Assembly: GCF_013386825.1 (NCBI RefSeq)
Contig: NZ_JACARC010000034.1
Coordinates: forward strand, 314,717 to 378,716
Origin: Pseudomonas sp. IPO3778
GTDB taxonomy: Bacteria > Pseudomonadota > Gammaproteobacteria > Pseudomonadales > Pseudomonadaceae
Length of the DNA stretch: 64,000 nt
Direction of reading: 5' to 3'
The translations under genes were made by a program, and so were the position numbers. The notes under the pieces are model-generated. The model saw only the letters and a program-made list of their open reading frames with translations, searched no databases and was not told the DNA's origin. Shown here one piece after another: positions 44,675 through 54,160 of the stretch (its first letter is position 1; every line of letters begins with the position of its first letter).

Positions 44675-46651
44675 TCAGCGGAAGCGGTCGACTTCCTGGC
44701 GCAAGCCCGCCGCCAGGGTCTCCAGTTCCTTGGCGGTAATCGCCAGGTTCGACACCACTTCCCGCTGCTCGCTGTTGGCCAGGGCAATGCTCTGCAAGTT
44801 GCTGCTCAGCAGGGTCGCCGTGCTGCTCTGCTCCTGGGTGGCGGTGGTAATCGCCGCAAACTGCTGGCCCGCCGAGCGGCTTTGCTCGTCGATCCGCGCC
44901 AGGGCCGAAGCCACGTCAGCATTGCGTGCCAGGCCTTCCTGCATCAGCACGTTGCCTTGCTCCATGGTGCTGATGGCGTTGCCGGTTTCCTGCTGGATAC
45001 TCTGGATCATCACGGAAATCTCGTCCGTGGCCTGACGGGTGCGCGACGCAAGGTTGCGTACTTCGTCGGCGACCACCGCAAACCCGCGCCCTTGCTCACC
45101 GGCCCGTGCGGCTTCAATGGCGGCGTTGAGCGCCAGCAGGTTGGTCTGTTCGGCAATCGCGGTGATCACCCCGACGATTCCGCCGATTTCCTGGGAGCGC
45201 TGGCCCAGGGTGTTGATCACTGTGGCCGTGCTGTTCAGCGCGGTGGCGATGTGTTCCAGGGACGAAGACGCCTCTTGCATCGAGGTGCGGCCGATCTTGG
45301 TCTGCGCCGCGTTGTCCTGGGCCAGGCGCTCGGTGTTGCCCATGTTGTCGGCGATGTTCAGCGAGGTGGCGCTGAACTCTTCCACCGCGCCGGCCATGCT
45401 GGTGATTTCGCCGGACTGTTGTTCCATGCCCTCATACGCACCGCCGGACAAACCCGACAGCGCCTGGGCACGGCTGTTGACGTCTTCAGCCGCCTTGCGA
45501 ATGTGGGACACCATGGTCGACAGCGCTTCGCCCATCTGGTTGAAACTGCGGGCCAACTGGCCAATCTCGTCGTGGCTGGAAACGTTCAGCCGCGCGCTCA
45601 AATCACCAGCACCCAGCGCTTCCGCCTGGCGCACCAAGTCGCCCAATGGCTGCAACTTGCTGCGCAGCAGCCAGACCGCCGCGCCCACCGCCAGCAGCAT
45701 CGCCAGCACGCTGCCGATCACCAGGCGTATGCCCACCGACCAGGTCACCGCCCGAATTTCGGCTTTCGGCATGCTCGCCACCACCGTCCACGGGCCGCCT
45801 TCAAACGGCACCGCGACGCTGTAGAAGTCTTCGCTCTTGTCGCTCCAGAAACGCCCGCTGCCGGGCTTGGCGGCCAACTCGAGCATCACCGTAATCGACT
45901 GATCCAGCGCCTGCACACCCGCCGGCGGCACCAGCCAATGCTTCTGTTCATCCAGCAGCGCCAGGGAGCCGGTCTGGCCGATGCGGAAGCGCTTGAGGTT
46001 CTCGAACTGGGCGTTCTGGGCGTCGGTGTAGTCGAAGCCGACAAACAGCACCGCAATCACTTTGCCGCTGGCGTCGCGCACCGGGCTGTATTGGGTCATG
46101 TAGGAACGATCGAACAACACCGCACGGCCAACGTAGCCCTGCCCGCCGAGCAGACGTTGATAGGCCGGGTGCTGGTGATCCAGCGCCGTACCGATGGCGC
46201 GGCTGCCGTCCTGCTTGGTCAGGGAGGTGCTGACGCGGATAAAATCCTCGCCGCTGCGCACGAACAAGGTCGCCACGCCACCGGACATCTGCTTGAACTC
46301 ATCAACTTCAGCGAAGTTGTTGTTCAGCACTTCCTCACCCAGGTACAGGCCTGGGGTCTGCACGCCCGCGACGGTGACCGGTTCTCCCGGACGTACGGCC
46401 AAGCCGGCGCTGAAGCGCTTCTCAAACAGCCCGCTCAAACGCTGGGTACTTTCGCGCAAGGTGCTGTGGAAGGTATTGAGTTGGTCAGCCAGCAACCGGG
46501 CCTCGCTGGCCAGGTGTTCCTCGCGGGTGTCGAGGTTGGCGGAGTCCAGCGAACGCAGGGCGAACACTGTGCTGCCGCTGATGACGACAGCCAGTATCAC
46601 GGCGAGGGCGAGCCCCAGTTGAGAGGCGATCCGGGCGCGAGGTTGGGACAT
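44675..46651 (-). CDS. Methyl-accepting chemotaxis protein with Cache sensor
   Basis: A 658-residue chemoreceptor: membrane segment at about 10-32, a large periplasmic Cache-type (Cache3/Cache2) sensor (about 40-300), second membrane segment at about 305-330, a HAMP domain (about 330-385) and a signalling domain with the hairpin tip EQTNLLALNAAIEAARAGEQGRGFAVVADEVR. No CheR-docking pentapeptide is present at the C-terminus. The ligand is unknown; Cache receptors of this type often bind small organic acids or amines. It converges on the Srf/Tag-like operon with only 16 bases between them. Confidence 0.93.
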   Translation of the reverse strand: MSQPRARIASQLGLALAVILAVVISGSTVFALRSLDSANLDTREEHLASEARLLADQLNTFHSTLRESTQRLSGLFEKRFSAGLAVRPGEPVTVAGVQTPGLYLGEEVLNNNFAEVDEFKQMSGGVATLFVRSGEDFIRVSTSLTKQDGSRAIGTALDHQHPAYQRLLGGQGYVGRAVLFDRSYMTQYSPVRDASGKVIAVLFVGFDYTDAQNAQFENLKRFRIGQTGSLALLDEQKHWLVPPAGVQALDQSITVMLELAAKPGSGRFWSDKSEDFYSVAVPFEGGPWTVVASMPKAEIRAVTWSVGIRLVIGSVLAMLLAVGAAVWLLRSKLQPLGDLVRQAEALGAGDLSARLNVSSHDEIGQLARSFNQMGEALSTMVSHIRKAAEDVNSRAQALSGLSGGAYEGMEQQSGEITSMAGAVEEFSATSLNIADNMGNTERLAQDNAAQTKIGRTSMQEASSSLEHIATALNSTATVINTLGQRSQEIGGIVGVITAIAEQTNLLALNAAIEAARAGEQGRGFAVVADEVRNLASRTRQATDEISVMIQSIQQETGNAISTMEQGNVLMQEGLARNADVASALARIDEQSRSAGQQFAAITTATQEQSSTATLLSSNLQSIALANSEQREVVSNLAITAKELETLAAGLRQEVDRFR

Positions 46652-46830
46652 GAAGGCTCCTGGCCGAGGCCAGGATCATCCTGATCTCATAGCGCTGCTC
46701 GGCAAAATTCTAATAGGGGAAACGGTGTAGAACGGTAGTTCCAACAACCCTACTTCGGCGGGCCGACTCAATACTTGAGCGATTCGCAGGGGTATCACGC
46801 AAACGATTGCTGCGCCGCGGCGCAATTCCT

Positions 46831-47751
46831 TCAATCGAGGCGCTTGACCTGGGGCAACTCCATTGCCTGGACCTCACCCTGGAGAAAATCTGCCAGCCGG
46901 CGCAAACGCTCGCCCCCCGGACGGGTTTTCGGCCACACCAAATAGTAATTTTCCCCACTGGCCACGGCGGTAGGCCAGGGCAGACTCAAGCGGCCCTGGG
47001 CCACGTCTTCGGCCACCATCAGCAAGTCGCCCATGGACACGCCATAACCCCGGGCCGCGGCAATCATGCCCAACTCCAAGGTGTCGAACACTTGCCCGCC
47101 CCTGAGCGAAACCTGGGATGACAGGCCCATGCGCTCCAGCCAGTAGCGCCAGTCACGCCGGTCGGGCGTGGGGTGCAGCAATTCGGCCGTGGCCAGCCGC
47201 GTGACATCCCAGGGCCCGTCGCTCAACAGGTTCGGCGCGCCCACCGGGATCAGCATTTCCGCAAACAGGTAGCTGGCTTCCCAGTCGAGCGGGAAATGGC
47301 CATTGCTCAGCAACACCGCGCAATCGAACGGCTCCTGGTTGAAATCCACCTCATCGATGCTCATCCACGCGCTGGTCAGTTGCACTTCATTGCCCGGCTG
47401 CAAATGCCGGAAGCGACTGAGCCGCGCCAGCAGCCAGCGCATGGTCAGGGTGGACGGCGCCTTCATGCGCAGAATGTCGTCCTCCGCGTTCAACGTATGG
47501 CAGGCGCGCTCCAGGGCCGCAAACCCTTCACGCACTCCCGGCAGCAACAGGCGGGCCGCCTCGGTGAGTTGCAAGGTGCGGCCGCTGCGCAGGAACAGGC
47601 GGCAGGCAAAATGCTCTTCCAGGGTCCGAATGTGCCGGCTCACCGCGCTTTGGGTAATCGATAATTCTTCCGCCGCCCGCGTGAACGAGTTGTAGCGGGA
47701 CGCGGCTTCAAACGCGCGCAAGGCGTAAAGAGGAGGAAGACGACGAGACAT
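46831..47751 (-). CDS. LysR-family regulator, GcvA-like
   Basis: A 306-residue regulator. The start at MSRRLPPLYALRAFEAASRYNSF gives the usual GcvA-subgroup N-terminus, with HTH ELSITQSAVSRHIRTLE. The effector domain contains LLARLSRFRHLQPGNEVQL. It is divergent from the MATE transporter gene 152 bases away, a common arrangement for a regulator and its target, though control is inferred. Confidence 0.9.
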   Translation of the reverse strand: MSRRLPPLYALRAFEAASRYNSFTRAAEELSITQSAVSRHIRTLEEHFACRLFLRSGRTLQLTEAARLLLPGVREGFAALERACHTLNAEDDILRMKAPSTLTMRWLLARLSRFRHLQPGNEVQLTSAWMSIDEVDFNQEPFDCAVLLSNGHFPLDWEASYLFAEMLIPVGAPNLLSDGPWDVTRLATAELLHPTPDRRDWRYWLERMGLSSQVSLRGGQVFDTLELGMIAAARGYGVSMGDLLMVAEDVAQGRLSLPWPTAVASGENYYLVWPKTRPGGERLRRLADFLQGEVQAMELPQVKRLD

Positions 47752-47903
47752 GGCGAAAGCTCCGACGGCGCAATATCGAAACCCTACCAGAATCACTCAG
47801 GCATGAGTTTTAATCATGTGAACCATCGCATTTATCCCTTTGTGTAAAGCGCTGTGAGCGCCGAGAATCAACCCTTCCACTCTTCCCTGACTTTTTGAGC
47901 GTG

Positions 47904-49307
47904 ATGATCATGCAGCATCCGGCACGTACCGAACTCTGGGCCATTCTGCGGCTGTCAGGGCCGCTGATTGCCTCTCAGTTGGCCCACATGCTGATGGTGC
48001 TGACCGACACCCTGATGATGGCCCGCCTGAGCCCCGAGGCCCTGGCCGGCGGCGGCCTGGGTGCGGCAAGCTATTCGTTCGTGGCGATCTTCTGCATCGG
48101 CGTGATCGCGGCCGTGGGTACGCTGGTCGCCATCCGTCAGGGCGCGGGCGACATTGAAGGCGCCACCCGGCTGACCCAGGCCGGGCTATGGCTGGCCTGG
48201 TTGATGGCGCTGGTGGCCGGCGTGCTGCTGTGGAACCTCAAGCCAGTGCTGCTGATGTTTGGCCAGACCGAAACCAACGTCGACTCCGCCGGCCAGTTCC
48301 TGACCATCCTGCCGTTCGCCCTGCCCGGCTACCTGACGTTCATGGCCCTGCGCGGCTTCACCAGCGCCATCGGCAAAGCCAAGCCGGTGATGGTCATCAG
48401 CCTGGGCGGCACGGTGATCAACTACCTGCTCAACCACGCACTGATCGAAGGCATGTTCGGCCTGCCAAAACTCGGGCTGGTGGGCATTGGCCTGGTCACG
48501 GCCATCGTCGCCAACTGCATGGCCCTGGCGCTGGTCTGGTACATCAAATACAACCGCGCCTACGACGCCTACCCGCTCGGCAAGGGGCTGTTGCGGCCCA
48601 ACCTGCAGTATCTGCGGGAGCTGTGGCGCCTGGGCCTGCCGATTGGCGGCACCTACGCGGTGGAGGTCGGTTTGTTTGCCTTCGCGGCGCTGTGCATGGG
48701 CACCATGGGCAGCACCCAATTGGCGGCGCACCAGATCGCCCTGCAGATTGTGTCGGTGGCGTTCATGGTGCCGGCAGGGATGTCTTACGCGATCACCATG
48801 CGCATCGGCCAGCATTACGGTGCCGGGAACCTGCTGGAAGCGCGGCTCGCCGGGCGGGTCGGGATCGGCTTCGGCGCCCTGGTGATGCTGTGCTTTGCCG
48901 TGGTGCTGTGGCTGTTCTCGCACCAATTGATCGGCTGGTTCCTCGACCAGCATGACCCGGCATTTCGCGACGTGATCAACCTCGCGGTCAGCCTGCTGGC
49001 GGTGGCGGCGTGGTTTGAACTGTTCGACGGTGTGCAGACCATCGCCATGGGCTGCATTCGCGGGCTCAAGGATGCCAAGACCACGTTCCTGGTCGGGCTG
49101 GGCTGCTATTGGCTGATCGGCGCACCGGCTGCCTGGCTGATGGCGTTCAATCTTGGTTGGGGGCCGACGGGCGTGTGGTGGGGCCTGGCCCTGGGCCTGG
49201 CGTGCGCGGCAGTCAGCCTGACCTGGGCGTTTGAACGGAAGATGAAGCGGATGATTCGCCAGGAGCCTGAAACCCACCGCGGGTTTCAAGCCGCACAGCC
49301 TGAGTAA
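47904..49307 (+). CDS. MATE-family efflux transporter (NorM-like)
   Basis: A protein of about 467 residues with twelve predicted membrane segments and MATE features: LRLSGPLIASQLAHMLMVLTDTLMMA near the N-terminus and a repeat of the six-helix unit in the second half (LWRLGLPIGGTYAVEVGLF). It exports cationic drugs or metabolites using a sodium or proton gradient. The start could be 47904 or 47910. A LysR gene is divergent upstream, and a REP repeat lies downstream. Confidence 0.9.
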   Translation: MIMQHPARTELWAILRLSGPLIASQLAHMLMVLTDTLMMARLSPEALAGGGLGAASYSFVAIFCIGVIAAVGTLVAIRQGAGDIEGATRLTQAGLWLAWLMALVAGVLLWNLKPVLLMFGQTETNVDSAGQFLTILPFALPGYLTFMALRGFTSAIGKAKPVMVISLGGTVINYLLNHALIEGMFGLPKLGLVGIGLVTAIVANCMALALVWYIKYNRAYDAYPLGKGLLRPNLQYLRELWRLGLPIGGTYAVEVGLFAFAALCMGTMGSTQLAAHQIALQIVSVAFMVPAGMSYAITMRIGQHYGAGNLLEARLAGRVGIGFGALVMLCFAVVLWLFSHQLIGWFLDQHDPAFRDVINLAVSLLAVAAWFELFDGVQTIAMGCIRGLKDAKTTFLVGLGCYWLIGAPAAWLMAFNLGWGPTGVWWGLALGLACAAVSLTWAFERKMKRMIRQEPETHRGFQAAQPE

Positions 49308-49340
49308 CGGCTGTACTCGGTCAGTGTAGGAGTTGGCTTA

Positions 49341-49428
49341 TGTGGGAGCCGGGCTTGCCCGCGATACAGGCACCTCGGTAGGTCAGACACACCGCGGTGA
49401 TGCTATCGCAGGCAAGCCAGCTCCCACA
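49341..49428. repeat. Imperfect REPIN-like inverted repeat (family B variant)
   Basis: The arms TGTGGGAGCCGGGCTTGCCC (49341) and the complement ending at 49428 (GCAGGCAAGCCAGCTCCCAC) pair with a few mismatches. The right arm equals the arm of the element at 11156, while the left arm has diverged. An extra partial copy (TGTAGGAGTTGGCTTA) lies just to the left. Confidence 0.75.
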
Positions 49429-49465
49429 AAAGCTGGTTCCCATATTTTTGATCGGGTTTACAACA

Positions 49466-51136
49466 TCAGATCACGCCGCCCACCAACTGCTGGCTGTCAC
49501 CAAAGGTCAGGTAGTCCACCAATTCCACCAACGGCAACGGCTTGCTGATCAGATAACCCTGGGCCTGATCGCAGCCGAACAACCGCAGCAACGCCAATTG
49601 CTCTGCGGTTTCCACGCCCTCGGCCACCACTTCCAGATTCAGGTTGTGGGCCAGGTTGATCATGGCGTGGACCAGCTTGCGGTTTTCTTCGCGCTCTTCC
49701 ATGCCGCCGACGAAGCTTTTGTCGATCTTGAGCAAGGCAATCGGCAGGCTGTTGAGGTGCACGAACGACGAAAAGCCGGTGCCAAAGTCATCCAGGGAAA
49801 AGCGCACGCCCAGGCGGCCGAGGGCATCCATGGTCTGCTTGACCAAATCGCTGCGGCGCATCACGGCGGTTTCCGTCAGTTCAAACTCCAGCCACTGGGC
49901 TTCCACGCCACGCTCGGCAATCAGCCGGCTGAGGGTGCTGAGCAATTGGCTGTCCTGGAACTGGCGGAACGACAGGTTGACCGCCATGTGCAGCGGCGCA
50001 ATTCCGCGCTCGCGCAGGTCTTGCATGTCGCGCAGGGCCCGGGAAATCACCCAGTAACCCAAGGGCACGATCAAGCCGCTCTGCTCGGCCAGCGGCACGA
50101 ACTCGCTCGGCGGCAACAGCCCGCGCTCGCCATGGCGCCAGCGCACCAGCGCTTCAAGGCCGACGATATGACCGTCATCCAGGTCCAGGCGCGGTTGGTA
50201 ATGCAGTTCCAACTCGTCACGGCGCAACGCCCGGCGCAGTTCGCTTTCAAGGTCGGCGAGGCTGCGGGCGTTACGGTTGATGCGTTCGTTGAAGATATGA
50301 AAGGTGCAGCCCTGGGTGCTTTTCGCTTGCTGCATGGCGATGTGGGCGTGCCACATCAGCGGGTCGGCGCCGGCCTTGGCGCGGGCATGGGCCACACCGA
50401 GGCTGCAGCCGATCAGCAGGCTTTCGCCATCCACCCAATACGGCTCGACCATGGCTTCGACAATGCGCTCGGCCATCCACTCGGCGCGCTGGGGCGCGCG
50501 GCGGGTGTCGATCAGCAGGGCGAATTCATCGCTGCCCAGGCGTGCCAGTTGATCACCGGCCTCCAGCTGGCTTTTAAGCCGCGAGACCACTTGCAGGATC
50601 AGCCGGTCGCCGGCCTGGTGGCCGAGGGCGTCGTTGGCGTGGCGAAAGTTGTCGAGGTCGAGGTGGCCGAGGGCGACGCCGCGGCCTTCGTTTTCCGCCA
50701 GGCGGGCGGTCAGCAGGGTCTGGAAACCCTGGCGGTTGGCGATGCCGGTCAGTGGGTCTTGCTCAGCCAGGCGTTGCAGGGTGTTTTCCAGCACACCGCG
50801 CTCGCGCACATGCCGCAGGCAACGGCGCAATGTATCGACATCCAATGCATTCAGGATCAGCCAATCGCTGACGCCGAGGGGCGAAACCAAAGGTTCCTCT
50901 TCCAACAACAACACCGTTGGCAAGCGGCAACGACCGGGGCCGGGCTGAAGGTTGGCCGTGGTCAACAACACCGCACTGTGATCGTCGTCGAACAGATTGC
51001 TCACAGACTCCCAGTTTGGTGCGCTGATCAGCACAGCTCCGTCGCCCATCGGCGCCAGGCACTCGCGCAATAACGCTGCCCACGCTGGCTCATCGGCCAG
51101 TAGCAGCAAACGCAAGGGTTCGACAGGCGTAGACAA
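49466..51136 (-). CDS. GGDEF-EAL protein, probable c-di-GMP phosphodiesterase (ProE-like)
   Basis: A 556-residue protein: an N-terminal receiver-like domain without clear phosphoacceptor (1-120), a GGDEF domain (about 125-285) whose active-site loop reads GSDEF, and an EAL domain (about 295-545). The EAL catalytic residues are present: EALVRW, MAVNLS, FELTET, DDFGTGFSS, KIDKSF, AEGVET and QGYLISKPL. The protein should therefore break down c-di-GMP, with the GGDEF half altered and perhaps regulatory. The position between MATE and rep matches P. aeruginosa PA5295 (ProE), an active phosphodiesterase affecting exopolysaccharide. Confidence 0.88.
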   Translation of the reverse strand: MSTPVEPLRLLLLADEPAWAALLRECLAPMGDGAVLISAPNWESVSNLFDDDHSAVLLTTANLQPGPGRCRLPTVLLLEEEPLVSPLGVSDWLILNALDVDTLRRCLRHVRERGVLENTLQRLAEQDPLTGIANRQGFQTLLTARLAENEGRGVALGHLDLDNFRHANDALGHQAGDRLILQVVSRLKSQLEAGDQLARLGSDEFALLIDTRRAPQRAEWMAERIVEAMVEPYWVDGESLLIGCSLGVAHARAKAGADPLMWHAHIAMQQAKSTQGCTFHIFNERINRNARSLADLESELRRALRRDELELHYQPRLDLDDGHIVGLEALVRWRHGERGLLPPSEFVPLAEQSGLIVPLGYWVISRALRDMQDLRERGIAPLHMAVNLSFRQFQDSQLLSTLSRLIAERGVEAQWLEFELTETAVMRRSDLVKQTMDALGRLGVRFSLDDFGTGFSSFVHLNSLPIALLKIDKSFVGGMEEREENRKLVHAMINLAHNLNLEVVAEGVETAEQLALLRLFGCDQAQGYLISKPLPLVELVDYLTFGDSQQLVGGVI

Positions 51137-51403
51137 GCTAGCTCCCTAGACTCTGCAAAATTTCGTTGGCGGCGAGCATTATGACGCGCGACCCGATAAT
51201 GACCAATGATATGGGTTATCAAATACGCACAGTGCAGCTTTAGACCGAACAATAGTCCTAAATACCCTGCACATCCTGCGGCAAAGTAACAAAACCGGCA
51301 AATTTAGATCGAGTGGTACGTCACACTGTCGTTCAGAGGCAGCAGAATCTTGCCAGCCTGTTAAAATGCCCGCCCTTTTGATCAATGACTTCCTGAATTT
51401 CGT

Positions 51404-53413
51404 ATGTCCCGACTCAATCCCCGGCAGCAAGAAGCCGTGAACTACGTCGGCGGCCCTCTATTGGTGCTCGCCGGTGCCGGTTCCGGCAAGACCAGCGTGA
51501 TCACCCGCAAGATCGCGCACCTGATCCAGAGCTGCGGCATCCGCGCCCAGTACATCGTCGCCATGACCTTTACCAACAAGGCGGCGCGGGAAATGAAAGA
51601 GCGCGTCGGCACCCTGCTCAAGGGTGGCGAAGGCCGTGGCCTCACCGTGTGTACCTTCCACAACCTGGGGCTGAACATCATCCGCAAGGAGCATGTGCGG
51701 CTGGGCTACAAGCCGGGCTTCTCGATCTTTGACGAAACGGACGTCAAGGCGCTGATGACCGACATCATGCAGAAGGAATACGCGGGCGACGACGGCGTCG
51801 ACGAGATCAAGAACATGATCGGCTCGTGGAAGAACGACCTGATCCTGCCCGCCGAAGCCCTGGAGGCCGCGCGCAATCCCAAGGAACAGACCGCCGCCAT
51901 CGTCTACACCCACTACCAGCGCACGCTCAAGGCGTTCAACGCGGTGGACTTCGACGACCTGATCCTGCTGCCGGTGAAGCTGTTCCAGGAACACGCCGAC
52001 ATTCTCGAAAAATGGCAGAACAAAGTCCGCTACCTGCTGGTGGACGAATACCAGGACACCAACGCCAGCCAATACCTGCTGGTGAAGCTGCTGATCGGCA
52101 CGCGCAACCAGTTCACCGTGGTCGGCGACGACGACCAGTCGATCTACGCCTGGCGCGGCGCCCGCCCGGAAAACCTGATGTTGCTCAAGGACGACTACCC
52201 GTCCCTGAAAGTGGTGATGCTGGAGCAGAACTACCGCTCCACCAGCCGCATCCTGCGTTGCGCCAACGTGCTGATCTCCAACAACCCCCACGAGTTTGAA
52301 AAACAACTGTGGAGCGAGATGGGCCACGGCGACGAGATCCGTGTGATCCGCTGCCGCAACGAAGACGCCGAAGCCGAGCGCGTAGCCGTCGAGCTGCTGA
52401 CGCTGCACCTGCGTACCGACCGGCCCTACAGCGATTTCGCGATCCTGTACCGCGGCAACTACCAGGCCAAGCTGATCGAGCTGAAGCTGCAGCACCACCA
52501 GATTCCGTATCGCCTGTCGGGCGGCAACAGCTTCTTCGGACGCCAGGAAGTGAAAGACCTGATGGCCTACTTCCGGCTGATCGTGAACCCGGACGACGAC
52601 AACGCCTTCCTGCGGGTGATCAACGTCCCACGCCGGGAGATCGGTTCGACCACCCTGGAAAAGCTCGGCAACTACGCCACCGAACGCAAGATCTCGATGT
52701 ATGCCGCCACCGACGAAATCGGCCTGGGCGAGCACCTGGACACCCGCTTCACCGATCGCCTGGCGCGCTTCAAGCGCTTCATGGACAAGGTACGCGAGCA
52801 GTGTTCCGGCGAAGACCCCATCAGCGCCCTGCGCAGCATGGTCATGGACATCGACTACGAGAACTGGCTGCGCACCAACAGCTCCAGCGACAAGGCTGCC
52901 GATTACCGCATGGGCAACGTATGGTTTCTGATCGAGGCGTTGAAAAACACCCTGGAGAAGGACGAAGAAGGCGAGATGACCGTCGAGGACGCCATCGGCA
53001 AGCTGGTCCTGCGGGACATGCTTGAACGCCAGCAGGAAGAAGAAGACGGCGCCGAAGGTGTGCAGATGATGACGTTGCATGCCTCCAAGGGCCTGGAATT
53101 CCCTTACGTGTTCATCATGGGCATGGAAGAAGAAATCCTCCCGCACCGCTCCAGTATCGAAGCCGACACCATCGAAGAAGAACGGCGCCTGGCCTACGTG
53201 GGCATTACCCGCGCGCGTCAGACCCTGGCCTTCACCTTTGCCGCCAAGCGCAAGCAATATGGCGAGATCATCGATTGTGCCCCCAGCCGGTTCCTCGACG
53301 AACTGCCGCCGGACGACCTGGCGTGGGAAGGCAACGACGACACACCGACCGAAGTCAAAGCCGTTCGCGGCAACACCGCCCTGGCGGATATACGCGCGAT
53401 GTTAAAGCGCTAG
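51404..53413 (+). CDS. rep: ATP-dependent DNA helicase Rep
   Basis: A 669-residue superfamily 1 helicase of UvrD/Rep type: N-terminal MSRLNPRQQEAVNYV, Walker A AGAGSGKT, motif II DEYQDTN, GDDDQSIYAWRGA, QNYRS and motif V LHASKGLEFPYVF, then VGITRARQTL. It unwinds DNA 3' to 5' and helps replication forks pass obstacles. It is transcribed just upstream of xpt. Confidence 0.96.
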   Translation: MSRLNPRQQEAVNYVGGPLLVLAGAGSGKTSVITRKIAHLIQSCGIRAQYIVAMTFTNKAAREMKERVGTLLKGGEGRGLTVCTFHNLGLNIIRKEHVRLGYKPGFSIFDETDVKALMTDIMQKEYAGDDGVDEIKNMIGSWKNDLILPAEALEAARNPKEQTAAIVYTHYQRTLKAFNAVDFDDLILLPVKLFQEHADILEKWQNKVRYLLVDEYQDTNASQYLLVKLLIGTRNQFTVVGDDDQSIYAWRGARPENLMLLKDDYPSLKVVMLEQNYRSTSRILRCANVLISNNPHEFEKQLWSEMGHGDEIRVIRCRNEDAEAERVAVELLTLHLRTDRPYSDFAILYRGNYQAKLIELKLQHHQIPYRLSGGNSFFGRQEVKDLMAYFRLIVNPDDDNAFLRVINVPRREIGSTTLEKLGNYATERKISMYAATDEIGLGEHLDTRFTDRLARFKRFMDKVREQCSGEDPISALRSMVMDIDYENWLRTNSSSDKAADYRMGNVWFLIEALKNTLEKDEEGEMTVEDAIGKLVLRDMLERQQEEEDGAEGVQMMTLHASKGLEFPYVFIMGMEEEILPHRSSIEADTIEEERRLAYVGITRARQTLAFTFAAKRKQYGEIIDCAPSRFLDELPPDDLAWEGNDDTPTEVKAVRGNTALADIRAMLKR

Positions 53414-53470
53414 AATCGACTACTTTTTAATCTACTTTCGGCGCCTGTTGCGCCAACAGAGGAAGCTTTC

Positions 53471-54043
53471 GTGGAAGCACTGCACAAGAAAATTCGCGAA
53501 GAAGGCATCGTGCTTTCCGATCAGGTACTCAAGGTCGACGCCTTTCTGAACCACCAGATCGACCCGGCGCTGATGAAACTGATCGGCGACGAATTTGCTG
53601 CGTTGTTCAAGGACTCGGGGATCACCAAGATCGTCACCATCGAAGCCTCGGGCATTGCGCCGGCGATCATGACCGGCCTGAACCTGGGCGTGCCGGTGAT
53701 TTTCGCACGCAAGCAGCAGTCCCTGACCCTGACCGAAAACCTGCTGTCGGCGACGGTGTATTCCTTCACCAAGAAAACCGAAAGCACCGTGGCGATTTCC
53801 CCGCGCCACCTGACCAGCAGCGACCGCGTGCTGATCATTGACGACTTCCTGGCCAATGGTAAGGCGTCCCAGGCGCTGATTTCGATCATCAAACAGGCCG
53901 GCGCGACCGTCGCCGGTTTGGGGATCGTGATCGAGAAGTCGTTCCAGGGCGGCCGTGCAGAGCTGGATGCCCAGGGTTATCGGGTTGAATCCCTGGCGCG
54001 GGTGCAGTCGTTGGCGGGTGGCGTGGTTACCTTCATCGAGTAA
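53471..54043 (+). CDS. xpt: Xanthine phosphoribosyltransferase
   Basis: A 190-residue enzyme with a GTG start preceded by GAGGAAG. Family features are MEALHKKIREEGIVLSDQVLKVDAFLNHQIDP and the PRPP-binding VLIIDDFLANGKAS. It salvages xanthine to XMP. It is downstream of rep by 57 bases and ends near a REP repeat. Confidence 0.94.
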   Translation: MEALHKKIREEGIVLSDQVLKVDAFLNHQIDPALMKLIGDEFAALFKDSGITKIVTIEASGIAPAIMTGLNLGVPVIFARKQQSLTLTENLLSATVYSFTKKTESTVAISPRHLTSSDRVLIIDDFLANGKASQALISIIKQAGATVAGLGIVIEKSFQGGRAELDAQGYRVESLARVQSLAGGVVTFIE

Positions 54044-54058
54044 TCGACGCCCCACATA

Positions 54059-54160
54059 CTGTAGGAGCGAGCTTGCTCGCGAAGAACGTTAACGATAACG
54101 CTGGCATTCTGGATGAACGCGTTGTCTGGACGTTTTTCGCGAGCAAGCTCGCTCCTACAG
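54059..54160. repeat. REPIN-like inverted repeat (family C)
   Basis: Thirty-base arms (54059-54088 and 54131-54160) with core GTAGGAGCGAGCTTGCTCGC match their complement at all but one position. The element sits between convergent xpt and the acetyl-CoA hydrolase gene, where it may end transcription from both sides. Confidence 0.85.
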
